A stretch of DNA of 64,000 nt from an uncultured Anaerolineales bacterium (GCA_937135955.1 CAKZOB010000042.1:228863-292862); one strand, 5' to 3'; positions 47,140 through 55,953 are shown, numbered from the stretch's first letter. A program made the numbers and translations. Notes: a model not told the origin generated them from the letters alone.

Positions 47140-47739
47140 TTATGCGAGTCTGGCAAACACCTCCGGTGGAATGTCTACTCCGGCAAAGTTAGCGAAGGTC
47201 AGGTCGCGGAAGGGCAGATCGAGCAACTCCTTCAGCCGGGCGAACAGGCCCAGGTAGCTGGTGCCGATGCGCGGATATTCCGCCAACCCCAGCGTATCGA
47301 GGGCCGTCTCGATGGCTGCCAGCGGCCCTTCGATCTCGCAGAAGTTACCAAAGGGCATTTCGTCCAGCACGACCTCCGCCTCGCCCAGCCGGTATGTCGT
47401 GCGATACTTCTCGTAGATCACGAACGGCACATAGCCCAGCGCCCGCAGAATGCCGTCCATCGTCTCGAAGTCGTCTACGGTGACCTCAGCCTCGTAGCGC
47501 GACATGATGCCCTCGGCAATGACCGCCGGTCCCTTATAAGTCAGCCGGACGCGCGTATCGCGGCGCAGGCGCAGCACCACATACTGACGGCTCAGGTCGC
47601 CGCCGGGTGTGTCGTAGCGGATATTATGCTCGTAGGTGCGCGGATGTTCCAGCACCGCCCCTGCTGCTTCCAGGCGAGCAGCCAGCGCGGCCAGATCGCG
47701 CACGTAGAGCTTGACCTCGGTCTCGTCCTTATCGCCCAT
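47140..47739 (-). CDS. CYTH domain protein (class IV adenylate cyclase/thiamine-triphosphatase-like)
   Basis: This 199-residue protein has the CYTH tunnel fold signature ExExK (TEVKLYV, beginning ETEVK) at the N-terminus, followed by alternating charged beta strands (VVLRLRRDTRVRLTYKGP, RYEAEVTVDDF, VIYEKYRTTYRL, VVLDEMPFGNFCEIEG). Members include class IV adenylate cyclases, thiamine triphosphatases and inorganic triphosphatases; the length and YDTPGGDL region fit the CyaB-like group best. GAGG precedes the ATG. It is downstream of nothing obvious; the next gene diverges. The substrate cannot be decided from sequence. Confidence 0.88.
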   Translation of the reverse strand: MGDKDETEVKLYVRDLAALAARLEAAGAVLEHPRTYEHNIRYDTPGGDLSRQYVVLRLRRDTRVRLTYKGPAVIAEGIMSRYEAEVTVDDFETMDGILRALGYVPFVIYEKYRTTYRLGEAEVVLDEMPFGNFCEIEGPLAAIETALDTLGLAEYPRIGTSYLGLFARLKELLDLPFRDLTFANFAGVDIPPEVFARLA

Positions 47740-48012
47740 CTACGTTATCCTCGCTGGAGCGCAAACTCGCCGCAGGGAACACAACAGACCCAGGAGGGGC
47801 ACAGAAAATGATCTCCCCGTGTTCCCTCTGCGCTCTCCGCGCTCTCTGCGGTGAAGCTGATTCTCCTGCACGACTATTTCCTCTCAAGTTGCTGGCGTAG
47901 CGCCCTGTTCTCGCTTACACTTAAAGATAGAGGGTACGTCAGCGCGTTCACTGTACCACTGCGCTGCGCTCCTCACAACTGATCCGGCACCACTACCCCA
48001 AAGCGAGGTACC
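47740..48012. repeat. Gene-free gap with degenerate CTCTGCG/CTCCGCG-type repeat tract
   Basis: No gene is seen. The middle holds GGAACACAACAGACCCAGGAG and CCGTGTTCCCTCTGCGCTCT followed by CCGCGCTCTCTGCGGTGAA, a low-complexity tract related to those near 12.06, 40.24 and 54.69 kb. Confidence 0.5.
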
Positions 48013-48321
48013 ATGCCTGACGATCGCATCCGCGCCGATTATGATGAGCTATCCGCCATCGCCCACGAATTTCAGCAGGAAAGCCAGGGCGTAGACGCGC
48101 TGATCCTGCGCCTGCAACGCTGCGTGGACGAACTCGAATATGGCGGGTGGGTCGGGCGCGGAGCCAGCGCCTTCTATAGCGAGATGCACAACGACGTGTT
48201 CCCCGCCCTGCACCGGCTGGCCAACGCCCTGCTGGAAGCGGGCGACGCTGTGAACCGCATCAGTCAGATCATGCGCGAGGCCGAAGAAGCGGCGGCAGCC
48301 CTGTTCGGGCGGCGCACGTAA
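48013..48321 (+). CDS. WXG100 (ESAT-6-like) family protein
   Basis: This 102-residue all-helical protein has the WxG turn (GGWVGRG) at its centre between two long helices (ADYDELSAIAHEFQQESQGVDALILRLQR and PALHRLANALLEAGDAVNRISQIMREAEEA), the layout of WXG100 proteins exported by type VII secretion. GAGGTACC precedes the ATG. No EccC/EssC-type ATPase, LXG toxin or partner is in the window. The C-terminal YxxxD/E export signal is not evident, so an export role is unproven. It stands alone between divergent and convergent genes. Confidence 0.87.
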   Translation: MPDDRIRADYDELSAIAHEFQQESQGVDALILRLQRCVDELEYGGWVGRGASAFYSEMHNDVFPALHRLANALLEAGDAVNRISQIMREAEEAAAALFGRRT

Positions 48322-48324
48322 GCG

Positions 48325-49929
48325 CTACCCGCCCCAGATGCGTTCCCACAGGATATGCGGCGAATCCCGCCGCATCCAGACATTGGCGTTTTTCGGCGGA
48401 AACCAGATCGTCAGATAGTCGGCATCCAGGTATGGCCCGGCGTCCTCCGGCTTTACCCACAGCTCCAGCACCACATCGGGCCTGAGCGCCCCAATCGAAT
48501 AGGCGTAGTCCCACTTCATGTGCCCTGGCTTGAACTCCGGAATGATCGTCTGATCCATCGGCAGGTGCGCAATGACCGGATCGGTCTTGCCCAGCAGGTC
48601 AATATAGGTGCGCTCGGCGAAATAGGGCACGATGCCCACGCCGGCCAGGGCAATGGTGGCGTCCGGCGTGGTCAGCGCCTCCAGCAACAACGCCTGTTGT
48701 ACCTTAGCCTTGTTCTCCCCCGCATACAGCGACGGCTCAATCAGCAGCCACTCCTTGAGCGCACCTGTGCCATAGGTGTAGTTAAAGACCACCAGCAGGT
48801 AAACGCCGCTCAGCAGCAGGCCGGCCCGCAGCGCAGCCGGTTTCGGCGGCGACACCAGCGTTTGGGCGCTGGCAGCGAGCGCGCGATATCCGGCGCGCAG
48901 CAAAGCCCACAACAGAATGAACCACAGGGGAATCGCCACGCTCAGGTAGCGGTTGGCCCCGCCGTAGTGCTCCCAGGCATCCCCGCCCACATAGATGCTG
49001 TAGAGCATCTGCGCGGCGAAGAGCCAGACCAACAGCCGGACGGCCCGGTCGCGGCGGAAGATGAGCACTGCCAGGGGCAGTGCCCCCCCGCGCACCAGGA
49101 AGCGTGTGGCGATCTCGTAGCCGTGCGTGACGCGCTTGATCAGGGGATAGCCCACCATCTTCAGGGTGTAGGTGTTGGGCAGCCATTCACCGAAATACCA
49201 GCGTCGCCACAGGAACTGCGGCACCAGGAACGCGGCCAGGATCAGCGGGGCGATGATCAGATGGCGCGAGCGATGCGGGCGATCCTGCAGCGCCAGGAAC
49301 AGCGTCAGTGCCGCAAAGGGCACAGCCATATCCGGGCGAATCCAGGTGGTCAGCCCCAGCAGCAGATACGGCCCGGCGCTGAAACGCCCTGCCCGCAACA
49401 ACCGCAACGTCCACCAGGCGGTCACCGTCAGCAGCAGCGTCAGGGCGCTGACTTCCGTCCCTTGCAAGCTCCACGTGTTCAGCGGCAGGTAGAAGCCAGT
49501 GAAGATCGCCGCGCCCACTCCCACCCAGGGGTCGCCGGTCAGCAGATCGGCCAGCCGTCGCGTGACGATCAGCGTCAGCAGCACAAAGACCGCCCCGCTC
49601 ACCTGAATGCACAGGCTGGTCAGCGCTTCGTCCACGCCCAGCAGATGGAAGAGCGCCATATAGCCCACCCACAGCGGGTTGGTGAAGCCCTCCACGCGCG
49701 GGCCGTTGAGGTTCCAGACCAGGCCCTGCCCGTCGGCCAGGTGACGGGCGTAGCGCATGGAGATCATCATATCGTCGAAGAGCACGAAGTAGCGCTTCGT
49801 CTGAGGGACGTAGCTGTTCTGTTCGACCAGGGCGCTGGTTTTGAAGATGAACGCGCTCGCGTAGAACGCATAGGCAACCAAGATCAGGGTGAACCACGCG
49901 CGCGGACTGCGCAGCAGCGAGCGATCCAT
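48325..49929 (-). CDS. Integral membrane protein, GT-C-like glycosyltransferase family
   Basis: This 534-residue protein has about ten membrane helices and the layout of GT-C-fold mannosyl/arabinosyl-transferase-like proteins: an N-terminal anchor, an extracytoplasmic loop with FVLFDDMMISMRYARHLADGQGLVWN, where DD is in the position of the catalytic loop, and NPLWVGYMALFHLLGVDEALT. A soluble C-terminal tail contains KTDPVIAHLPMDQTIIPEFKPGHMKWD. The start used has GGGAG nine bases upstream; an ATG 13 codons earlier is possible. It may build cell-surface polysaccharide, which is an inference from the fold. It converges with the WXG100 gene, leaving three bases between stops. Confidence 0.83.
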   Translation of the reverse strand: MDRSLLRSPRAWFTLILVAYAFYASAFIFKTSALVEQNSYVPQTKRYFVLFDDMMISMRYARHLADGQGLVWNLNGPRVEGFTNPLWVGYMALFHLLGVDEALTSLCIQVSGAVFVLLTLIVTRRLADLLTGDPWVGVGAAIFTGFYLPLNTWSLQGTEVSALTLLLTVTAWWTLRLLRAGRFSAGPYLLLGLTTWIRPDMAVPFAALTLFLALQDRPHRSRHLIIAPLILAAFLVPQFLWRRWYFGEWLPNTYTLKMVGYPLIKRVTHGYEIATRFLVRGGALPLAVLIFRRDRAVRLLVWLFAAQMLYSIYVGGDAWEHYGGANRYLSVAIPLWFILLWALLRAGYRALAASAQTLVSPPKPAALRAGLLLSGVYLLVVFNYTYGTGALKEWLLIEPSLYAGENKAKVQQALLLEALTTPDATIALAGVGIVPYFAERTYIDLLGKTDPVIAHLPMDQTIIPEFKPGHMKWDYAYSIGALRPDVVLELWVKPEDAGPYLDADYLTIWFPPKNANVWMRRDSPHILWERIWGG

Positions 49930-50025
49930 ACGGGCAGGCTCCCGTGTATGATGCCAGTGACCGCGCATTGTAACCGATCGCCCTGCGACCGGCCAGACTC
50001 TTCGTCAGCGGTCAGGGGGGCGTGC

Positions 50026-50175
50026 AAAGGTTGTCAGCGACCTTGCCGCGCCCGATATCCCCCAGCCCCTTCGCCCGCGCTGTAGGCCACCTGATCGAGA
50101 GAAAGTAAGTCCCCTCGCCCTGCGACGCAGTCACGAGGGCGAGGGGACTTAGAGATGAGGTAACCCCGCCGGTCA
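50026..50175. repeat. Dispersed repeat with core B
   Basis: The ~318-base gap after the aldehyde dehydrogenase holds the arm GCGTGCAAAGGTTGTCAGCGA and a core B copy with GCCCTGCGACGCAGTCACGAGGGC. No gene is seen here. Confidence 0.75.
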
Positions 50176-50247
50176 GGACCTCTCGAAATCGGTCTCCAGC
50201 CCCTCCGCTGCTCGCCGAGGGGCAACGGGTGCGATGTCAGAGGGCCG

Positions 50248-51726
50248 CTACTCCTCGCGAATCTGCGCTTTCTGCAGGCGATTGCTGTAGTCCACGAAGA
50301 CCGTCTTGATCTCGGTGAACTCGTCAATGGCGCTAGTGCCCGCTTCGCGCCCCCCGTTGCCCGTGTTCTTGACACCGCCGAAGGGCAGATGCACCTCCGC
50401 GCCAATGGTTGGCGCATTGATGTAAGTGATGCCCGTCTCCAGGTCTTCGATGGCGCGGAAGGCCAGGTTGACATCGCGCGTATACACCGACGACGACAGC
50501 CCATATTCCACATCGTTCGCTACACGGATGGCCTCTTCGTAGCTGCCGACCTTGATCACGCTGAGCACCGGCCCGAAGATTTCCTCTTTGCTGATGCGCG
50601 TGCCGTGCTCGGTGACGAAGATGGTTGGCTTGATGAAGAAGCCGCCGTCGTAAAGGCCGCCGGTGAGCCGCTCGCCACCGGTGATCAGGGTCGCTTCCTG
50701 CTTGCCGATCTCGATGTAGCTCATGATCGAGCGGCCCGCCGCCTCGTCTACTACCGGCCCCACGTCTGTGCGCGGGTCGAGCGGATCGCCCACCACCAGC
50801 GCTTCGGTGCGGCGTACCAGCATCTCCATGAACTGATCGTAGATCGCTTCGTGCAGAATCAGGCGGCTGGTGGCCGTGCAACGCTGCCCCGCCGTGCCAA
50901 ATGCGCCGAAGAGCAACCCTTCGAGCGCCAGCTCAAGATTGGCGTCGGGCAGCACAATCTGCGGATTCTTGCCGCCCAGTTCCAGTTCGACCGGCTTCAG
51001 GTGTTGCGCCGCCGCCTGGTAGATCGTGCGACCGGCGGGCACACCTCCTGTGAAGGATACGGCTTTCACGCGCGGATTCTCCACGATCTCCATGCCCACC
51101 GTGCCGCCATTGCCCGTCACCACGTTCCACACGCCGGGCGGCAGACCCGCCTCCTCGAAGATTTCGACCAGCGTCGCCACACACAGCGGCGTCAGCGAGG
51201 CGGGCTTGAAAACGATGGTGTTGCCGCTGATCAGCGCCGCGCCCACCTTCCACATGGGGATCGCCATCGGGAAATTCCAGGGAGTGATGCAGCCCACCAC
51301 GCCCATCGGCTGGCGGACGGTCATGCAGAACTTATTGGGCAGTTCAGAGGTCGTCGTCTCGCCCAGCAGGCGTCGCCCCTCGCCAGCGATGTATTCCAGG
51401 AAGTCTATGGCTTCCTGCACGTCCCCCTTGCCCTCGGCGATCACCTTGCCCATTTCACGGGTCACCAGGCGACCCAGTTCTTCCTTGCGCTCGCGCATGA
51501 TCTGCGCGGCCCGCAGCAGGATTTCGCCGCGCCTGGGCGGGGGCGTCCGTCGCCAGGCCGGGAAGGCCGCTTCCGCCGCCTCAATGGCACGCTGCACGTC
51601 GCCGCGCGTGCCCAGCGGAAAGCGCGCCAGCACTTCGCCGGTCGTCGGACTCTTCGTCTCGAACCACTGCCCGCTTTCGGAAGGCACCCACTCGCCGTTG
51701 ATATAGTGACCGTAGGATCGCACCAC
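50248..51726 (-). CDS. NAD(P)-dependent aldehyde dehydrogenase
   Basis: This 492-residue enzyme of the ALDH superfamily oxidises an aldehyde to a carboxylate. GVVGCITPWNFPMAIPMWK is the cofactor segment, ELELGGKNP holds the general-base Glu, GTAGQRCTATSR the catalytic Cys, and EEIFGPVLSV the cofactor-ribose Glu. FTGGV replaces the usual FTGS. The sequence style fits the succinate-semialdehyde/alpha-aminoadipate-semialdehyde/2,5-dioxovalerate branch, but the substrate cannot be fixed. The GTG start follows AAGGAG at eight bases. A 19-bp A+T-rich palindrome lies about 65-85 bases upstream and may be an operator. Confidence 0.93.
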   Translation of the reverse strand: MVRSYGHYINGEWVPSESGQWFETKSPTTGEVLARFPLGTRGDVQRAIEAAEAAFPAWRRTPPPRRGEILLRAAQIMRERKEELGRLVTREMGKVIAEGKGDVQEAIDFLEYIAGEGRRLLGETTTSELPNKFCMTVRQPMGVVGCITPWNFPMAIPMWKVGAALISGNTIVFKPASLTPLCVATLVEIFEEAGLPPGVWNVVTGNGGTVGMEIVENPRVKAVSFTGGVPAGRTIYQAAAQHLKPVELELGGKNPQIVLPDANLELALEGLLFGAFGTAGQRCTATSRLILHEAIYDQFMEMLVRRTEALVVGDPLDPRTDVGPVVDEAAGRSIMSYIEIGKQEATLITGGERLTGGLYDGGFFIKPTIFVTEHGTRISKEEIFGPVLSVIKVGSYEEAIRVANDVEYGLSSSVYTRDVNLAFRAIEDLETGITYINAPTIGAEVHLPFGGVKNTGNGGREAGTSAIDEFTEIKTVFVDYSNRLQKAQIREE

Positions 51727-51791
51727 TGCTTTCGCTCCTTATCCTGACCGTTCTGTAGCTGCGCCGGGCAGACAATACTGCACCGGCGCAT

Positions 51792-51810
51792 TGATAAAAT
51801 AATTTTATCA
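51792..51810. promoter_or_regulatory. A+T-rich 19-bp palindrome upstream of the aldehyde dehydrogenase gene
   Basis: TGATAAAAT and ATTTTATCA flank a central A, a perfect palindrome in an otherwise GC-rich genome. A half-similar ATTGATTTTT follows. The position, close to where the promoter must lie, suggests a repressor or activator site. Confidence 0.5.
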
Positions 51811-51848
51811 GATATTAATTGATTTTTGCACCGTGCGATGTCTCTCGG

Positions 51849-52070
51849 GTGCTTCCACGAAAGTTCACGGTCGGCTGAGAATACATCAGACCTGATTTGA
51901 GGGGGCGCGCAAACTGTGACAGGCCATGTGCTGCACTATGGTTGACCTCACCCCCAGCCTCGCTCCGCTCGGCTTGCCCCCTCTCCGCGTCGGAGAGGGG
52001 GCGCGAGGCGCGTCAGCGCCGAGCGGGGGTGAGGTCAACGCTTGCACCTATGAACCCAACTGAAATGCAC
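51849..52070. repeat. MITE-like dispersed repeat with core A (51945-52035)
   Basis: This reverse-orientation copy starts with a degenerate CACGAAAGTTCACGGTCGGC segment, continues through GCGCAAACTGTGACAGGCC and a 91-bp core A, and ends with TGAAATGCAC directly against the stop codon of the next gene. It fills the 344-base gap together with the aldehyde dehydrogenase promoter. Confidence 0.8.
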
Positions 52071-54653
52071 CTATGTCTCCCCCACAGTCACTGACCCCAG
52101 GTAGATAATCCCTTCGGCGGCCCAGGGACGCTCGCCCTGCACGCTCAGCCGCGCCCCGCTCACCGGGTCAAACCAGCCGACGTTGAGCGCATAGGCGCCA
52201 GGCGGCAGATCGTCCGGCAGAGTCACGCGCGCCTGCGAGACCCAGCGCGCCCCACCTGTCCAGGTGTCGGTCGCGATGGCCGGGTAACCGTCGAACTGCG
52301 CCAGAGGGACGGCTGTCTGCGGATCGGCCAGGTGTACAAACAGCGCATAACGCCCCGGCAACGCGCGTTCCGTCCGCCAGAACAGGTACACCTCCAGCGC
52401 GCGCGGCCTATCGCCCAACGCCACCATGTAGCCGTCCAGATACAGCCCACTTTCCAGCGCCACGTCGAGCCGCTGCGGTTCAGCCGATGCCGCGCTGATC
52501 GCTGGTGCGCCGAAGACCGCGCTCACACAGGCGGGCGATCCGGCCCGCGCGCACGCTCCACCCAGCGGATCGGCGGACAGGCAACTCAGGGCGAAAGGAT
52601 AGGGATCGCAGCCGTCGCGCGCCTCGAAACGGAGGGAGTGAAAGCCAGGCGTTGTCCACAGCGTCACCTCCAGGACTCCGTCGCCGACCGTCGCGCCGCT
52701 CACCAGATCGCCATCCAGATACACGCCTATCGTGCGCGGAGCGCCGTAGGCCCGCACAGGCACACGCAGTTCAACCAGCGGCGCGTCGGTGTAGAAATGC
52801 CACGTGCCCGCCTCCGCCAACACAAAGCGCCCATCGTCGGCCATCCCCGCCCAACCATCGCCCGCCGCCAACCAGACTCCCTGGGCTGAGGCGTTTGTCC
52901 GCGGCACCACAAAGGCGGCGATCTGCTCATCCTCGTACTCTGGCGCACCCAGGAGATCGCGCAGGCGGGCAACAACCCTCTCCGGCTCGGCGACAAAGCG
53001 CTTGTGCACGATCAGCCGGTCGGCTCCGGCGGCAGCGAGCAGCGCCGTCACCTGCTCATCCGCCAGCGCGGGCAAGACACCCCCCTCCTCCCCCAGCGCC
53101 GCCCGGTTCAGCACGGCCAGCAGCGCCGGATTCTGGGGGGTACGGCGCAGCGCGTGCCCGCCGATCAGCGGCTTGCCGTGCAGGGTCTGCTGGTAGAGCG
53201 CGATCTTGGCGACCAGCAGATCGTCCGTCGGCACGTTCAGCACAGCGCGCACGTCCGCCGCGCTCGCCAGCGCCCGGAAATAGGCGGGCTGCGCCACATC
53301 GCCCGTCGGGAAGGGCCAAAAAAGCTGATATTCGACCAGCACGCCCGCGCCGAGCAACCCTATCAGCGCCGCCGCCGGGATCGGTCGCCGCAGGCGCGCC
53401 AGCAACACCCCCGCCCCCGCGCTGACCAGGGCGCTGATCGCCAGCCCGGTGAGCAGGTTGAAACGGCCCGGCGTGCGCGTCGCGTCGAAGAGCGGCAGGC
53501 GTTGCAGCGCCAGCCAGGGCAGCGTCACATAGGACTCGAACGACTCGATCTGCACGGTGACCGGCGTATCGCGCCATTTGAGCAGCGGCCCCAACGACAG
53601 CACCGCCGCGCCGAGCGCCAGCCACAGCCAGGGACGAACCTGCGGTCGCCGCAGGACAGCCAGCGCCACCAACCCCAGGGCGATGACGCCCACGTAAGCC
53701 GTCCCTTCCGCTGAATTAGTGCCGAGCACCTCCCGCGCGAAGTCCGGCGTGATTCCCCACTCCGCCAGGGCACCAAAAGGGGACGGGCTGACGAAGCCGA
53801 GCGCGTCGGCGCTGAAGGTCACGCGGCCAGTCTCTTGCATGGCGCGCAATTCTGCGCGGCCCTGAGCAGTAAGCAGCGGCCCGTAGAAGGGCAACAGCAA
53901 CAGCCCGCCCAGGGCGATCATCGCTGCAGCGCGCAACCAGGGTTGTTCGCGGGGCGGCACCCCGCGCCGCCAGATGCGCCCTCGCTCAGCGAGGAACTGC
54001 GCCCCGCCCAACACCATCACCAGGGGCACGAGCAGATAGGCCGGATGCGAAATGTACGCCAGCGCGGCCAGGGCGAAGACCGCCGCCCCCAGCACAACCG
54101 TCCGCCAGCCCGCGCCCCGTCGCCAGACACACCACAGGCACCGCGCCAACACCGGCAGCGGGTACAGCGTGATGATGCCCAGGTGACCTACGCTCAGGTG
54201 CCCCTGTACGGCGGGATACGCCAGAAAGATCAGCCCGCCCAGCAAGGCGGCGATCGGCAGCCCGCCGCTCAATTCCAGGCCGAGCCAGTAGGCCGCCAGC
54301 CCGTTCAGCACCAGTGTGACCAGCAACAACACGTTGAACGCCGTCAGCGGCGAGAGGACAAACGCCAGCACCGCGCCCGGCAGATATTGCAGCGGGTGCG
54401 CCCACTGTGCCCAGCTCATGAAGCCATCGGGATAGGCCAGCAGGCGCTGATCGAAGGGGTTCACGCCCTGGCGCAGCGCCTGATTCGCCCACCAGATGTG
54501 CCGCGTCACCTCAAACGTGTCGGCGTAACCGGTGCCCGCCGCCCGGTCGTCCAGATGACGCACCAGCGGCCAGGTGACGATCACCGCCGCCAGCATATAC
54601 ACGACCAGAGGTAACACCATCCATGTCCAGGCCCGATGTGTTTTGATGATCAC
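52071..54653 (-). CDS. Large polytopic membrane protein with extracytoplasmic C-terminal domains
   Basis: This 860-residue protein has about eleven membrane helices in the first ~430 residues. It opens with a loop reading TGYADTFEVTRHIWWANQALRQG and LLAYPDGFMSWAQWAHPLQYLPG, the pattern of large GT-C-like membrane proteins (YfhO-like). The C-terminal half is extracytoplasmic and beta-rich, with a carbohydrate-binding-like sandwich (GVYLDGDLVSGATVGDGVLEVTLW) and a Cys cluster (DGCDPYPFALSCL, ACARAGSPACV). The GTG start follows GTGAGGGCACA. It probably works in cell-surface glycan assembly, an inference. Its stop codon directly abuts the end of a dispersed repeat. Confidence 0.8.
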   Translation of the reverse strand: MIIKTHRAWTWMVLPLVVYMLAAVIVTWPLVRHLDDRAAGTGYADTFEVTRHIWWANQALRQGVNPFDQRLLAYPDGFMSWAQWAHPLQYLPGAVLAFVLSPLTAFNVLLLVTLVLNGLAAYWLGLELSGGLPIAALLGGLIFLAYPAVQGHLSVGHLGIITLYPLPVLARCLWCVWRRGAGWRTVVLGAAVFALAALAYISHPAYLLVPLVMVLGGAQFLAERGRIWRRGVPPREQPWLRAAAMIALGGLLLLPFYGPLLTAQGRAELRAMQETGRVTFSADALGFVSPSPFGALAEWGITPDFAREVLGTNSAEGTAYVGVIALGLVALAVLRRPQVRPWLWLALGAAVLSLGPLLKWRDTPVTVQIESFESYVTLPWLALQRLPLFDATRTPGRFNLLTGLAISALVSAGAGVLLARLRRPIPAAALIGLLGAGVLVEYQLFWPFPTGDVAQPAYFRALASAADVRAVLNVPTDDLLVAKIALYQQTLHGKPLIGGHALRRTPQNPALLAVLNRAALGEEGGVLPALADEQVTALLAAAGADRLIVHKRFVAEPERVVARLRDLLGAPEYEDEQIAAFVVPRTNASAQGVWLAAGDGWAGMADDGRFVLAEAGTWHFYTDAPLVELRVPVRAYGAPRTIGVYLDGDLVSGATVGDGVLEVTLWTTPGFHSLRFEARDGCDPYPFALSCLSADPLGGACARAGSPACVSAVFGAPAISAASAEPQRLDVALESGLYLDGYMVALGDRPRALEVYLFWRTERALPGRYALFVHLADPQTAVPLAQFDGYPAIATDTWTGGARWVSQARVTLPDDLPPGAYALNVGWFDPVSGARLSVQGERPWAAEGIIYLGSVTVGET

Positions 54654-54684
54654 TGTGCCCTCACCTGATGAATGACGACGCCCA

Positions 54685-54850
54685 AACTCTGTGCTCTCCG
54701 CAGCCTATGCGCTCTCTGCGACTTCAATCTTTGCCATACGCCCTCTGCGGGTGCATTCGCTTCTGGGGTAGCTATTTTGAGCCGCCAGGACGCCGAGGGG
54801 ACAGAGCAAACCAGGACGCTCAGCGGTGGGTTTCATCCTTCCGGTGCACT
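54685..54850. repeat. Degenerate CTCTGCG-type repeat tract
   Basis: GTGCTCTCCGCAGCCTATGC, CTCTCTGCGACTTC and GACGCCGAGGGGACAGAGC form a low-complexity tract related to others in the window. No gene is seen in this part of the 628-base gap. Confidence 0.45.
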
Positions 54851-54917
54851 GCGCAACCTCACGAGCAATCCCATAGCGAGTTCCGCCCCCAAAGCCCAAT
54901 ACATCCTTCCCTCTTGG

Positions 54918-55195
54918 GTGCATTTCAAAGGTTCTCGGCGATTTGCTCGGTGCGGAGGCGTTTACCTCACCCCCGCTCGGCGCTCGCGCGCCTCGCTACC
55001 CCGTCCCCGACGCGGGGAGGGGGCAAGCCGAGCGAAGCGAGGCTGGGGGTGAGGTAAACCGCAGCCCAGCAAACGGCCTGTACATTTTGCGCCCATCTCT
55101 CAAATTGGGTGCTTTTCAGTTGAGTTCACAATACACGACAAGCCCGAACAGGTCTGATGCATGATCAGCCGACCGTGAACTTTCGTGAAATGCAC
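54918..55195. repeat. Complete MITE-like element with core A (54964-55055)
   Basis: This is the best-preserved copy: 278 bp bounded by GTGCATTTCA and TGAAATGCAC inverted ends. Inside are the left arm AAAGGTTCTCGGCGATTTG, a 92-bp core A with its own 11-bp inverted ends, the right arm CAAACGGCCTGTACATTTTG, the segment GAGTTCACAATACACGACAAG, and CAGCCGACCGTGAACTTTCG. It has no coding capacity beyond the short frame through core A. Confidence 0.85.
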
Positions 55196-55281
55196 TTCCA
55201 CCCTCCCCTCTGGTTGCCTGTCAGGCCCTCTTTATTGTAAACTGATGCTCAACCATAACGATAGCGCTCAGGAGCACGGCC

Positions 55282-55716
55282 TTGGCTACGTGGATGGTGA
55301 TTGACGACGAGCCGGACATCTACGATGTCCTGGTGGCAATGTTCCGTCTCTGGGGCATCGAGGGCATCGCTTTTGTGGACGGGTCGGAAGCGGTGCAGTG
55401 GGTGGAGAGCGTGGACAACGGCACCTACACCGGTGAGCTACCCGAAATGGCCATCATAGACATTCGCCTGCCGGGCGTGGACGGGCATTATGTGGCCGCG
55501 CGCATCCGCCGCAGTCCGCGGCTCGGCAACATGGCCATTGCGCTGATCACCACCTATCGTATTTCCCCGGCCATCGAAAAGCAGATCATGGCCATCTCGC
55601 AGGCGGACGCCTTCATCGAGAAACCCCTGCCCAGCATGGCCGAACTGCGTGCCCAGCTTGATGCCATCATCGCCAGGCGCAAGGCCATGGCTCCTGACTA
55701 TCCTGGCCTCACCTGA
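55282..55716 (+). CDS. Single-domain response regulator (receiver only)
   Basis: This 144-residue CheY-like receiver has the acidic pair in VIDDEPDIYDV, the phosphoacceptor Asp in IIDIRLPG, a Thr in ALITTYR and the conserved Lys in IEKPLPS. It has no output domain, so it probably relays phosphate or binds a partner. The TTG start follows AGGAG at eight bases. No kinase is adjacent; the two large kinases at 21-32 kb are possible partners. An ordinary dispersed repeat lies upstream. Confidence 0.9.
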   Translation: MATWMVIDDEPDIYDVLVAMFRLWGIEGIAFVDGSEAVQWVESVDNGTYTGELPEMAIIDIRLPGVDGHYVAARIRRSPRLGNMAIALITTYRISPAIEKQIMAISQADAFIEKPLPSMAELRAQLDAIIARRKAMAPDYPGLT

Positions 55717-55953
55717 CCAGCACCCAAGGGGGCCGAGCACCCAGAAGTCACTGTGCCGATGCCCGCGGCAAACCCACCTGCGCATGACAGCGTCACCATC
55801 CCGCAGGTAGAACGGGACAATGCGGAGATCAAGCCACAAACGCACCCTTCGGTTTCCCGCCGGGCCGATGCGTGAGAATCGCAGAGCAGAATTGAACCGT
55901 CCGCGCGCCGTTCGCGGACGGAACTATGCGTGCATAGACGGCTGAGCATAGCC

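Noticed and set aside
48013..48321. A type VII secretion gene cluster
   Set aside because: Only one WXG100 gene is present; no ATPase, membrane channel or toxin gene lies within the window.
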